DNA of 64,000 nt from Catellatospora sp. IY07-71 (GTDB lineage Bacteria; Actinomycetota; Actinomycetes; Mycobacteriales; Micromonosporaceae): NCBI RefSeq assembly GCF_018326265.1, contig NZ_AP023360.1, forward strand, positions 6,631,001-6,695,000, read 5' to 3'. Position 1 is the first letter of the stretch. Every line of letters begins with the position of its first letter. The position numbers and the translations under genes were made by a program. The notes beneath the pieces were generated by a model, which was not told the DNA's origin, searched no databases, and saw only the letters and a list, made by a program, of their open reading frames with translations. This document shows, in pieces, positions 1 through 7,850 of the stretch.

Positions 1-247
1 GTTGCCGCCCGGTGAGCTCGGCGGCCAGCGCCGCGACCGCCGCACGGCGGGAGAAGTCGGCCGCTCGCACCTCGCAGCTGCGGCCATGGGCCGTCACCCG
101 GCGGGCCACCTCGCTGCCTTCGGGCTCCAGCTGTGCGCTGACCGCGATGATGTCGGCTCCGGCGGCGGCGAGCGCCTCGGCGACGGCCAGGCCGATGCCG
201 CGGCGGGCGCCGGTGACGACGGCGAGTTTGCCGGTGAGGTCGAACAT
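1..247 (-). CDS. Short-chain dehydrogenase/reductase, N-terminal part (cut by window edge)
   Basis: The visible 82 residues begin MFDLTGKLAVVTGARRGIGL, the beta-alpha-beta NAD(P)-binding start of classical SDR enzymes with the TGxxxGIG motif at about residues 13-19. The remainder, including the YxxxK catalytic motif, lies outside the window. The best start is the ATG at 247 with GGTGAG just upstream; a GTG at 259 would overlap the stop of the upstream dehydrogenase gene (GTGA), so the two genes are probably translationally coupled. Its position after a zinc dehydrogenase and beside lactonase-type hydrolases suggests a sugar or sugar-acid dehydrogenase (for example of the 2-keto-3-deoxy-sugar-acid type). 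Family is clear; substrate is inference. Confidence 0.85.
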   Translation of the reverse strand, partial: MFDLTGKLAVVTGARRGIGLAVAEALAAAGADIIAVSAQLEPEGSEVARRVTAHGRSCEVRAADFSRRAAVAALAAELTGRQ

Positions 248-255
248 CGCGGCGC

Positions 256-1281
256 TCACCGGCGGACCGCGCAGTCGAGCAGCACCTTCATCACGCCGGC
301 CCCCGATTCGAGGGCGGCGAACGCTTCGCCCGCGCGGTGCAGCGGCTCCACGTGGGTGACCAGGTCGGCGGCCGGGATCCGGCCGGCGGCCACCAGGTCG
401 ACGGCCGTCGCCATGTCGTCGCGGCTGTACAGGCGGGCGCCGAGCATCGTCAGCTCTCGCCAGAAGAAGCGGTGCAGGTCGATCTCCCGCGGGGTGGCGT
501 GGATCGCCACCATCACCAGCCGCCCGCGCGGTGCCAGCGCGTGCACGGCCGTGGCGGCTCCGGCGGCCGCGCCGGACACTTCGAACGCGACCGCGGCGCC
601 CGCGCCGCCGGTCCAGTCCTCGACGAGCGCGGTCGTGTCAGCGCCGGTGGGATCCGCGGCCGGGAAGCCGAGCCGGTCGGCCAAGGCTCGGCGCTGCGGG
701 CTCGGCTCCAGCACCATGACGTGGGCTCCGGCGTGCCGGGCGACCACCGCGATGAGCAGGCCGACGGGACCACCGCCGATAACGACGGCGTGCTCGCCGG
801 CGGTCAGGCCGCTGCGCCGGACGTCGTGGACGGCGACGGCGGTGGGTTCGGCGAGCGCGCCGTGGGCGAGGTCGAGGGTCTCGGGCAGGCGGACCAGCGC
901 CTGGGCGGGCACGTTCCAGCGCTGCTGCATGGACCCGGCGCTGTCGATGCCGATGAAGGTGAGCCGTGGGCAGACGTGGCCGTGCCCGGCGGCACAGGTG
1001 CGGCAGTCGCCGCACGGCAGGACAGGCAGGACGGTGACCGGGTCGCCGGGGACCCAGCCGGCCACGCCGTCGCCGAGGCGGGCCACCGTTCCCGACATCT
1101 CGTGGCCGAGCACAGCCGGTGTGGCGACGCGCCTGTCCATGTCGCCGTGCAGGATGTGCAGGTCGGTGCCGCAGATCCCGGTGAAGGCGACATCGATCTG
1201 CACCTGCCCCGGGCCGGGTGCCGTCTCGGGCACGTCGATGACGCGCAGGCGGCGGTCGCCTTCGTATACGGCTTGGTGCAT
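256..1281 (-). CDS. Zinc-dependent alcohol/polyol dehydrogenase (MDR family)
   Basis: A 341-residue medium-chain dehydrogenase. Catalytic zinc ligands are visible as Cys37 (GICGTD) and His60-Glu61 (GHE); the structural zinc lobe has Cys90, 93, 96 and 104. A Rossmann motif GGGPVGLL follows at mid-protein. Such enzymes oxidise sugars, polyols or L-threonine with NAD(P). The ATG at 1281 is chosen over upstream starts because AAAGGGAAG precedes it and the MDR N-terminus then begins normally. It is the first gene of a minus-strand pair with the SDR and is divergent from the lactonase at 1470. A promoter with a TATGA-TCATA operator lies just upstream, so it probably belongs to the local GntR regulon. 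Likely role: oxidation of a free sugar to its lactone. Confidence 0.9.
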   Translation of the reverse strand: MHQAVYEGDRRLRVIDVPETAPGPGQVQIDVAFTGICGTDLHILHGDMDRRVATPAVLGHEMSGTVARLGDGVAGWVPGDPVTVLPVLPCGDCRTCAAGHGHVCPRLTFIGIDSAGSMQQRWNVPAQALVRLPETLDLAHGALAEPTAVAVHDVRRSGLTAGEHAVVIGGGPVGLLIAVVARHAGAHVMVLEPSPQRRALADRLGFPAADPTGADTTALVEDWTGGAGAAVAFEVSGAAAGAATAVHALAPRGRLVMVAIHATPREIDLHRFFWRELTMLGARLYSRDDMATAVDLVAAGRIPAADLVTHVEPLHRAGEAFAALESGAGVMKVLLDCAVRR

Positions 1282-1355
1282 GACTTCCCTTTCGGACCGG
1301 TGCTGGGCGGAGGTGGTCGCGAGCGGCATTCCGGTACAGGCGGCCCGACCGCAGA

Positions 1356-1391
1356 TATGACATCATACGTTTGGTCCGATGACAATGTCAG
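1356..1391 (-). promoter_or_regulatory. Promoter with GntR-type operator in divergent intergenic region
   Basis: On the minus strand CTGACA (1391-1386), an 18-bp spacer and TATGAT (1367-1362) form a promoter for the zinc dehydrogenase. The -10 overlaps TATGACATCATA (1356-1367), an inverted repeat TATGA-nn-TCATA. The same element recurs at 3678, 4737, 9171 and 9245 and in altered form upstream of secreted hydrolases. The divergent gene at 1470 could share this control. Binding by the GntR protein at 3843-4652 is inference. Confidence 0.6.
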
Positions 1392-1469
1392 CACAGCGGC
1401 TCGCACCGACGGTCACCGCACGCGGCCGCCGTCCGGCGTCCCGCGCGCTTTCACCCCTGGGAGCTGAAC

Positions 1470-2357
1470 GTGACCCTCGATCCGATCGCGACGATCATCG
1501 ACGCGCACCTGCATGTCTGGGATCCCTCGCGCGGCGTCTACCCCTGGCTCGGCGAGCACCTGGCACCGGTGAACCGCGCCATGGCGCTGCGGGAGGTCAT
1601 GCCTGAGCTCACCGACCGGGGAGTCGGGGCGGTGGTGCTGGTGCAGTCCGCCGACGACGGCTTCGACACCGACCTGATGTTCGAGACGGCGCGGTCTCAC
1701 CCCGAGGTCGCCGGGGTCGTCGGCTGGGTGCCCCTGGACCTGCCCGCGGTCGCCGCCGACAGGCTGGCTCGGCTGCGCGACGAACCGCTGTTCGCCGGGG
1801 TGCGCAACCTGATCCACGAGCGCGCGGACCCGCACTGGATCCTGCGCCCCGATGTGGACGCGGGCCTGGGCCTGCTGGAGCAGGCCGAGGTGCCGTTCGA
1901 CTTCGTCGCGGGCGGTCCGCAGGCCCTGGCCACCGCGGCCGAGGTCGCCCGCCGCCACCCCGGACTGCACCTGATCCTGGATCACCTCGGGGCGCCCCCG
2001 CTGCGCGCCGACTCCGGCCCGGCGCAGCAGTGGCTGCACGATCTGGAGGTGCTCGCCGGCCACCCCCGCGTGTACGCCAAGCTGTCCGGGCTGTACCTGG
2101 GGCTTGACCCGGCGGGCGACGGCCTGCGCCGAGCCGGTGCCCACATCCGCGCAGCGCTGCGGCTGTTCGGCTCCGACCGGCTGATGTACGGCGGCGACTG
2201 GCCGATCTGCCTGCTGCACGAACCATACGGGCGCACATTGGACATCGTCCGGCACAGCCTGCCGGACCTCGGCGCCGCCGGATGGCACGACATCCTCACC
2301 GCCACCGCCGCGCGGGTGTACGGCATCGACCCAAGGCGGGCGTCCGCTCAGCCGTGA
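1470..2357 (+). CDS. Amidohydrolase-family sugar lactonase (L-fuconolactonase-like, COG3618)
   Basis: A 295-residue TIM-barrel metal hydrolase. The N-terminal metal motif DAHLHVWDP is at residues 11-19, followed by the family's LDHLGAPP strand with its His and the late GGDWP motif with its Asp. Members of this family open sugar-acid lactones (L-fucono-, L-rhamnono- or galactaro-lactones) in oxidative non-phosphorylated sugar pathways. The GTG at 1470 is preceded by GGGAG at good spacing. Neighbours are dehydrogenases that would make the lactone and an enolase-superfamily enzyme that could dehydrate the acid. All metal-binding residues expected for the family are present, unlike in the paralogue at 2422-3279. 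Exact substrate unknown. Confidence 0.85.
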   Translation: MTLDPIATIIDAHLHVWDPSRGVYPWLGEHLAPVNRAMALREVMPELTDRGVGAVVLVQSADDGFDTDLMFETARSHPEVAGVVGWVPLDLPAVAADRLARLRDEPLFAGVRNLIHERADPHWILRPDVDAGLGLLEQAEVPFDFVAGGPQALATAAEVARRHPGLHLILDHLGAPPLRADSGPAQQWLHDLEVLAGHPRVYAKLSGLYLGLDPAGDGLRRAGAHIRAALRLFGSDRLMYGGDWPICLLHEPYGRTLDIVRHSLPDLGAAGWHDILTATAARVYGIDPRRASAQP

Positions 2358-2361
2358 CCGT

Positions 2362-2397
2362 GCGGGCCCGGCATCACCGACCTGGTTCCGGGCCCGC
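2362..2397. terminator. Hairpin between convergent lactonase genes
   Basis: GCGGGCCCGG (2362-2371) pairs with CCGGGCCCGC (2388-2397) around a 16-nt loop. It lies between two convergent stop codons, so it probably terminates both transcripts. No T-tract follows, as is usual in high-GC actinobacteria. Confidence 0.55.
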
Positions 2398-2421
2398 CAC
2401 CGGTACGACCGCCGGGCACGC

Positions 2422-3279
2422 TCAGCGCGGCCCGGCGGGACGTACGTCGCTGAGCTCCAGTTGATAGGTGCTGACGGCGGTCTCCGCGAACACGTCGCGG
2501 TGCAGGCCGCCGAGCAGCGACGCGATCGCGCGCAGCGATTCGGGGTACGTCGCGGCCAGTTCGCTCGTCGGCCAGTCCGATCCGAACATGAGCCGCCGGG
2601 CGCCGAACACCTCCACGGCGTGGTCCACGTACGGCCGGAGGTCGTCCACCGACCAGCGGTCCCAGTGCGCGAGCGTCACCAGGCCGCTGAGCTTGGCCCG
2701 CACGTTCCCGCAGGCGGCGACCGGCTCGATGCCGCGCTGCCATTCGGCCAGACCTTCGGCGCCGCCGGTCACCCAGGGTGAGCCTGCCTGCTGCAGGACG
2801 ATGCGCGCACCGGGCATCGCCTCGGCCAGGCGCGCCACCGAAGGCAACTGCTCGGTGCGCACCGCGAGCTCGATCGCCAGCCCGCATTCGGCCACCGCGG
2901 TCAGCCCCGCGCGCGTCCCGGGCCGATCCAGGAAGTCTTCTTCCAGCTCGTACACGCGCTCCTGCAACGCGACGAGGTGCTGCCCGCCCGGTTCGGCCCG
3001 GTGCTTGCCGATGATGTCGCCGAGATCCGGGTCGGTGAGCGGCGCCCAGCCGACCACGCCGACGGCCCACGGAGTCCAGGCCGCGATCTCCAGGCACCTC
3101 GTGGTGTCGGCGGAGGTGCCGGGACCGGCCTCCACGAGCACGCAGGCGTCGACCTCCGACGCGGCCAGGCTGGCGCGCAGGGCGTCGACGTCGTGGTCAC
3201 GCCGGACCCGGGGGTGCCGGGCGGCCGCGGCCCAGAGGCTGTCCGCAGTCCACAGCTGGACATGCGCATCGATGATCAC
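2422..3279 (-). CDS. Amidohydrolase-fold protein with missing metal ligands
   Basis: A 285-residue paralogue of the neighbouring lactonase family. The barrel signature, AKLSGL and the late FGSDWPT motif are kept, but the first metal motif reads DAHVQLW (second His replaced by Gln at about residue 8) and the strand that normally carries LDH reads LQQAG. If the reading is right it lacks two of the usual metal-binding histidines, so it may bind metal differently, act without metal or have lost activity. The GTG at 3279 is chosen because the family N-terminus (IIDAH) starts there; no strong ribosome site is seen. The open frame continues 375 nt upstream without resembling protein, so a long leader is assumed. 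Confidence 0.75.
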   Translation of the reverse strand: MIIDAHVQLWTADSLWAAAARHPRVRRDHDVDALRASLAASEVDACVLVEAGPGTSADTTRCLEIAAWTPWAVGVVGWAPLTDPDLGDIIGKHRAEPGGQHLVALQERVYELEEDFLDRPGTRAGLTAVAECGLAIELAVRTEQLPSVARLAEAMPGARIVLQQAGSPWVTGGAEGLAEWQRGIEPVAACGNVRAKLSGLVTLAHWDRWSVDDLRPYVDHAVEVFGARRLMFGSDWPTSELAATYPESLRAIASLLGGLHRDVFAETAVSTYQLELSDVRPAGPR

Positions 3280-3505
3280 CGCGGCCGCCGCCCGTCGCCC
3301 GCGGTGCTCCGCGCGGAGCCCGGTCCGGGCGCGGCGTCGCCGCGCCGTCCACGACCGGCGAGCCGCGGAGCGGCACGCCCATCGCTCACCGTCGGGTCCG
3401 GAGCTGACCGGCGCGAAACAGGGCCGGTCGGATGCTGTTCCTGCACTGCTGTCCTCCCTGTCGCACGAAGAACGGCGCCGGCCGGTCTTCATGCCGGTCG
3501 GGTGG

Positions 3506-3543
3506 GGCGCCGGCCCGCACGCGGCGGGGTGCGGGCCGGCGCC
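3506..3543. terminator. Perfect 15-bp hairpin in the leader of the degenerate amidohydrolase gene
   Basis: GGCGCCGGCCCGCAC (3506-3520) pairs exactly with 3529-3543 around an 8-nt loop. It sits in the 3280-3842 gene-free stretch, between the likely promoter/operator near 3680 and the gene start at 3279. It could be an attenuator or a terminator of an upstream transcript. Nothing else in 3280-3660 resembles a gene. Confidence 0.5.
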
Positions 3544-3670
3544 GTCTGGTGGTGTCAAGCCACCGCAACCCGCCGAAGGTCGCGGTCGCTCCCCGACGGC
3601 GCGTGGCCCAGAACCGTCGAGGACCGGCGCCGTGGAGTTACCCGAGCGAAACACTCTGATCGCTACCTCA

Positions 3671-3689
3671 TCATACGTATGACGTCATA
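3671..3689. promoter_or_regulatory. Double palindromic GntR-type operator
   Basis: Two overlapping perfect palindromes are visible: TCATACGTATGA (3671-3682) and TATGACGTCATA (3678-3689). The second is the best match in the window to the recurring TATGA-nn-TCATA element. It lies upstream of the minus-strand amidohydrolase (start 3279) and downstream of the GntR gene, so it probably controls the amidohydrolase. No convincing -35/-10 pair was identified here. Confidence 0.6.
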
Positions 3690-3842
3690 GCAAGACCCGG
3701 ATCTACATCGGTCCGCAGAGGATCCACATCGGCGCGCAGACACCGGCGACGTCGCCGGCCCTGGACCGGGCATCGCGAACTGCCGCACAGACAAACCAGC
3801 CCGCGCGGTGGCCCGCAGGCCGGCACGGGCCGCTGCTGTCGG

Positions 3843-4652
3843 TCAGCGAGCCGACTGCCGGCGCGCGCCCGAGCCGGTGGCGTCCGCCTCGGCCCGCGGC
3901 CGCCGCCGGCTCCACGAGCCGGTGATGTGGGCGCGCATCGCCGTGGCGGCGCCTGCGGCGTCCCTGGCCAGGATCGCGTCGTGGATGGCTTGGTGCTCGT
4001 CCAGCGTCTGGCGCATCACTGCTTCGTTGTACTCGCCGTGGTAGCGCATGCTTCCGCGAGCCTTGTCGTGGATGCTGTTGACGATCGCACGCCCGAGCCG
4101 GTTGCGCGACGCGGCCATGACCATGTCATGGAAGTGCGCGTCCGCGGCGGCGAACTCGGCCACGTTGTCGATCTTCGACCGCATCAGCTCGAGCGACGCG
4201 CTGATGCGAAGCCTGTCCTCTCCCGTGTACGCGGTCGCCGCGGCGGCGGCCATGTCCGCCTCGAGCGCGGTGCGCGTGGCCACGAGCTCGTCCAGGAAGG
4301 AGAGGTTGGCGTCGTGGGCGATGATGGCGGTCAGCACGACGTCGTCGAGAAGGTTCCACTGCCGCGGATCGGTGACCTGGGTGCCCCGTCCGTGCTCGAT
4401 GCGGACCAGGCCCTTCTCCTGCACCACCTTGACGGACTCGCGGATCACCGTGCGGCTGACCCCGAACTGGTCGCACAGCTCCGCCTCCGGCGGCAGCGTC
4501 GAGCCCGGCGCGAGCACGCCGCGCACGATGTCGCTGACGATCTGCTGGACCACGTTGATGCCCAGCTTGGTGCCGCGGGCCCGGGGCGGCGCGGCCTCGG
4601 CGGCCGGCGCATGGGGTATCGCGAACGGGTCAGCCAGTACCTGCCGCCTCAA
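3843..4652 (-). CDS. FadR-type GntR transcriptional regulator
   Basis: A 269-residue protein with an N-terminal winged helix (about residues 30-95; LPPEAELCDQFGVSRTVIRE is the typical GntR recognition region, followed by GLVRIEHGRGT) and a C-terminal all-helical FCD ligand-binding domain with the characteristic ADAHFHDMV and DEHQAIHDAI motifs holding the metal-binding His residues. FCD regulators sense small organic or sugar acids. The TTG at 4652 is preceded by GGGAGG at 6 nt. It stands between the catabolic genes and the ABC operon, and its own upstream region carries operator-like repeats, so autoregulation and control of the whole locus are likely but inferred. Confidence 0.9.
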   Translation of the reverse strand: MRRQVLADPFAIPHAPAAEAAPPRARGTKLGINVVQQIVSDIVRGVLAPGSTLPPEAELCDQFGVSRTVIRESVKVVQEKGLVRIEHGRGTQVTDPRQWNLLDDVVLTAIIAHDANLSFLDELVATRTALEADMAAAAATAYTGEDRLRISASLELMRSKIDNVAEFAAADAHFHDMVMAASRNRLGRAIVNSIHDKARGSMRYHGEYNEAVMRQTLDEHQAIHDAILARDAAGAATAMRAHITGSWSRRRPRAEADATGSGARRQSAR

Positions 4653-4702
4653 CGTGGCCTCCCGGTGCAGTGATCGCCGGACGCCCAGACCCGGCGACGA
4701 TG

Positions 4703-4750
4703 AGTGTACGGTACGCTGCTAAGACGTCACAGGTGAGATGTCATATGTCA
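4703..4750 (-). promoter_or_regulatory. GntR gene promoter with operator repeats
   Basis: On the minus strand GTGACG (4730-4725), a 16-bp spacer and TACACT (4708-4703) make a plausible promoter 50 nt before the TTG start. Upstream of and overlapping it are TGACATATGACATC (4750-4737) and GTGACGTC, variants of the local operator. This layout suits autorepression. The remaining 4751-4905 holds no gene. Confidence 0.5.
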
Positions 4751-4905
4751 CTGTTCCGCCTCCGTACCACGTCGATTCTTGCACGAATGGTTATCTGCGC
4801 GCACCGGGCGTGGTCGCAGTAATGCGACGGGGCGGGTGCGGAACCTCACCACGCCGCCGCACCCGCCCGTAACCAGCCCGCGGCGCAGCCGCGAGCCACC
4901 CCCGT

Positions 4906-6054
4906 TCAGCAGGCGGCCGCGAGCAGCCGCTGGCCGGCCCGCTCCGGGCGGACGCCCGGCCCGTCGAAGGACACCGTGGCCGGCCGCAGCCCGCAGCCAG
5001 CGATCGCCTCCTCGTGCAGAGTGATCCCGAGGCCCGGCGCATCGCCGAGCACGAATGCCCCGTCCTCGATCCGCAGATCGAGGTCGACACCGACGGGTGG
5101 CACAAGGACCTGCAGCTCGCTGGTGATGTGGTTGGGCACTGACGTCGCCGCGTGCAGCAGCCCGACGGGATTGGTGCCGATCGGGCTGACCGGCAGGTCA
5201 TGGGCGTGGGCCAGCGTGGACACCCGCAGGAAGTGGGTCACCCCCCACACCGAGGCCGTCTGCACGATGTCCAGTGCGCCGGCCGCCAGCAGCGGCCGGA
5301 ACTGCTCCAGCCCGCTGAGGTTCTCGCCGCTGGCGACCGAGGCCCGCAGGCCACGCCCGACCGCGGCCAGCCCTTCGGCGTCCCACCGCCGCACCGGCTC
5401 CTCGATCCAGATCAGATCCAGGGTGCGCTCCAGCTCCGCGACGTACCGAACCGCCTGCTTGCGGTTCCAGCATTCGTTCGCGTCGAGCATGAGGCCCGGA
5501 CGAGCACCGCCGCCCGCCTCGGCGAGCACGTCGTGCACCAGCGTCAGCCGGTGCCGGTCGCGTGCGACGTCGAGTCCGCCCTTGAGCTTGGCCGACCGCA
5601 TGCCGCGATCGGCATACGCGCGATAGGTGGCGACCAGTTCGTCGTCGTCGAGGCCGATGTCGAGACCGGAGGCATAGGCGGGCACCACCCGGTCGCGCCC
5701 GCCCAGCAGGCGCCACAGGGGCTGGCCGGCCGCCTTGGCCTTGATGTCCCACAGTGCGGTGTCGAACGCGCCGATCGCCCCGAAGACCGCTCCGGCGTGC
5801 CCGGCCTTGAACGTCTGCCGCAGCATCCGGTCGTACAGCGCGGTCACCGCCCTCGGGTCCTCGCCGTCGATGGCGGCGAAGATCGCGTCCAGCTCCACGT
5901 GCGGGCCCATCCCGACGCCGGTGATGCCCTCGTCCGTCGTCACCACGATGATCGGCACGTCGGTGAGGCCGTCGGCGTAGAGGCCGTTGGCGTCGCCGAC
6001 GGGCCGGCCCCATTCCTGCACGGTGTTCAGGGCGCGGTACCCAGTGATGCGCAT
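4906..6054 (-). CDS. Mandelate racemase/muconate lactonizing enzyme family protein (sugar-acid dehydratase-like)
   Basis: A 382-residue enolase-superfamily protein. The barrel base pair Lys156-x-Lys158 (KLKGG), the metal ligands Asp191 (DANE), Glu219 (IEEP) and Glu244 (SGEN) are all visible. The expected general-acid/base His near the end of the barrel, usually in a VPHG-like motif, appears as SPIG (Ile292), so the Asp-His dyad seems incomplete. Family members dehydrate L-fuconate, L-rhamnonate or galactonate, or racemise substrates. It is the last gene of the ABC operon, starting 1 nt after the permease stop, which ties its substrate to the imported sugar or acid. Dehydratase function is likely from context but the missing His is a caution. 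Confidence 0.85.
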   Translation of the reverse strand: MRITGYRALNTVQEWGRPVGDANGLYADGLTDVPIIVVTTDEGITGVGMGPHVELDAIFAAIDGEDPRAVTALYDRMLRQTFKAGHAGAVFGAIGAFDTALWDIKAKAAGQPLWRLLGGRDRVVPAYASGLDIGLDDDELVATYRAYADRGMRSAKLKGGLDVARDRHRLTLVHDVLAEAGGGARPGLMLDANECWNRKQAVRYVAELERTLDLIWIEEPVRRWDAEGLAAVGRGLRASVASGENLSGLEQFRPLLAAGALDIVQTASVWGVTHFLRVSTLAHAHDLPVSPIGTNPVGLLHAATSVPNHITSELQVLVPPVGVDLDLRIEDGAFVLGDAPGLGITLHEEAIAGCGLRPATVSFDGPGVRPERAGQRLLAAAC

Positions 6055-6055
6055 G

Positions 6056-6883
6056 TCAGCCTTTCGTCGAACCAGCGGTGACAGCGTCGGCGATCCGGCG
6101 CTGGAAGAAGAGGTAGACCGCCAGTACGGGCACGGCTGCGATCAGCACCCCCGAGGCGAAGGTGGGGATGTCGGCCGAGTACTGACCGCGCAGCGACGTC
6201 ACCCCGACCATGAGGGTGCGGTGCTCCGCGGACGGCATCATCAGCAGCGCGATGAGCACGTCGTTCCAGCAGAACAGCGCGTTGAGCACGCCGACCGAGA
6301 GCAGCGCCGGCCGGCCCATCGGCAGCATGATCCTGCGGTAGACCCCGTAGGTCGTGTTGCCGTCGATGCGCGCCGCATCCGTGATCTCCGTCGGGATGGC
6401 GCTGTAGTAGCTGGCCATCAGGTAGATCGTGAAGGGCAGGTACTGCGCCGTGTAGGCGAGGATCAGCCCGGGATAGGTGTCCACCAGCCCGGTGTCCGCC
6501 ATGGTCCGCACCAGCGGCACCATGATCACCTGGAACGGCACGAACAGCGCCGCGAGGCACCCCAGAAACAGGGCCCGCGACCCACGGAACCGCAGGTGGC
6601 TCAGCGCGAACCCGGCCATCGAGCCCAGCAGCAGCAGCATCGCGACGGCGCCGGCCACCACGATCACCGAGTTGGCGAAGTAGCGCGCCGTGCCCGCGCT
6701 GGTCCAGGCCGTGGCGATGTTGTCCCAGCGCAGCGTGTCCGCGAACGCGAACCGGTCCAGGATGTAGTCGCGGCGGGTCTTCATCGCCGCGTTGCCGGTG
6801 AACACCAGCGGGTAGATCGTCGCGAGGGCGAGCAGCGCCATGGGTCCGGCGATGAGCCACCGGCTGAGTCGTGCGCCGCGCAT
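6056..6883 (-). CDS. Carbohydrate ABC transporter permease (MalG-type)
   Basis: A 275-residue inner-membrane permease with about six hydrophobic segments, the first at residues 10-30, and the cytoplasmic EAA loop (EITDAARIDGNTTYGVYRRI) that docks the ATPase. It belongs to the binding-protein-dependent sugar importer family 1. Its ATG overlaps the stop of the upstream permease (TGATG), a sign of coupled translation. No ATPase gene is present in the operon; actinomycetes often use a shared MsiK-type ATPase encoded elsewhere, which is the probable partner. Confidence 0.93.
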   Translation of the reverse strand: MRGARLSRWLIAGPMALLALATIYPLVFTGNAAMKTRRDYILDRFAFADTLRWDNIATAWTSAGTARYFANSVIVVAGAVAMLLLLGSMAGFALSHLRFRGSRALFLGCLAALFVPFQVIMVPLVRTMADTGLVDTYPGLILAYTAQYLPFTIYLMASYYSAIPTEITDAARIDGNTTYGVYRRIMLPMGRPALLSVGVLNALFCWNDVLIALLMMPSAEHRTLMVGVTSLRGQYSADIPTFASGVLIAAVPVLAVYLFFQRRIADAVTAGSTKG

Positions 6884-7845
6884 CAGTCCTCCTTCCCGGT
6901 ACGCCGCAGGAAGCTGACCTGCGCGAGCCCTACGACGAGCATCACCAGGAACAGCACCGTGGAGGCGGCCGAGGCGAACGCCGGGCGGTTCATCTGGCCC
7001 TGCTGGATCCAGATGTAGTACTCGGGCAGGTAGGTCGACCCACCGGGGCCTCCGCTGGTCATCACGTAGATCAGCCCGAACATGGAGGTCAGCATCCCGA
7101 TCATGGTGGTCACGAACACGAACTGGATCGTCCGGGACAGCCCCGGGATGATGACGTGCCGGATGACCTGCGGCAGCGTCGCCCCGTCGGAGCGGGCGGC
7201 GTCGAGCAGGGCGGGATCCAGCGTCGCGAAGCCGGACAGGAACACCACCAGCGCCATCCCGAACGTCGCCCAGATGTGCACGCCGAGGACGGTGAAGATC
7301 GCGACGTCCGAGTCGCCCAGCCAGTCGACCGGGCCGAGGCCCACGACCTCCAGCAGGGTGTTGACCGGCCCGTCGAAGGACAGGAGCAGATTGAAGATGG
7401 AGCCCACGATCACCGGTGACAGCACCGCGGGGAAGAAGTAGACGCTGCGATAGAACCGGTGCCCGGGCACGCGCAGGTAGATGAACGTAGCGAGCGTCCC
7501 GGGGATGGCGACCGCGACGGGCAGCAGCAGCACCAGCCATCCCACGTTGCGCAGCGCGCCGAGGAACAGCGGGTCGGCGAAGAGCTCCGCGTAGTTGTCC
7601 AGGCCGACCGCCGCCCCGTTGCGCTCGCCGTCGCCGGTGAAGGAGAAGTTGACGCCGAGCAGCAGCGGCCACAGCCGGAACAGCACGATGACCAGGACGG
7701 CGGGGGCGATGAGCACGAACGGGGAGAGCCGTTCGGCGGACAGGCCGGCGGTCTGGCGTCGCCGGCGTGACGCGGTCGCGGCTCCCTCGGCCCGCCCCGC
7801 CAGGGCGGGGCGGGCCGACAGCGGCGTGAAATCACCGAGCGGCAC
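6883..7845 (-). CDS. Carbohydrate ABC transporter permease (MalF-type)
   Basis: A 320-residue permease with six or so membrane segments beginning near residue 40 (LSPFVLIAPAVLVIVLF) and an EAA loop reading LLDAARSDGATLPQVIRHVI. It pairs with the MalG-type protein downstream and the lipoprotein upstream. The GTG at 7845, preceded by GGAGC, is chosen because it lies 5 nt after the binding-protein stop and leaves a normal hydrophilic N-terminus; the open frame extends far upstream antisense-free but over the previous gene. Substrate is likely a mono- or oligosaccharide related to the local dehydrogenases. Confidence 0.92.
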   Translation of the reverse strand: MPLGDFTPLSARPALAGRAEGAATASRRRRQTAGLSAERLSPFVLIAPAVLVIVLFRLWPLLLGVNFSFTGDGERNGAAVGLDNYAELFADPLFLGALRNVGWLVLLLPVAVAIPGTLATFIYLRVPGHRFYRSVYFFPAVLSPVIVGSIFNLLLSFDGPVNTLLEVVGLGPVDWLGDSDVAIFTVLGVHIWATFGMALVVFLSGFATLDPALLDAARSDGATLPQVIRHVIIPGLSRTIQFVFVTTMIGMLTSMFGLIYVMTSGGPGGSTYLPEYYIWIQQGQMNRPAFASAASTVLFLVMLVVGLAQVSFLRRTGKED

Positions 7846-7850
7846 CGGGG

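Noticed and set aside
2-1467. Long plus-strand open frames opposite the dehydrogenase genes
   Set aside because: They are antisense shadows of two clear minus-strand genes and arise from high-GC codon bias.
3280-3654. N-terminal extension of the degenerate amidohydrolase
   Set aside because: The frame is open but rich in Pro/Arg/Gly, includes the hairpin and precedes the normal family N-terminus. A leader is more likely.
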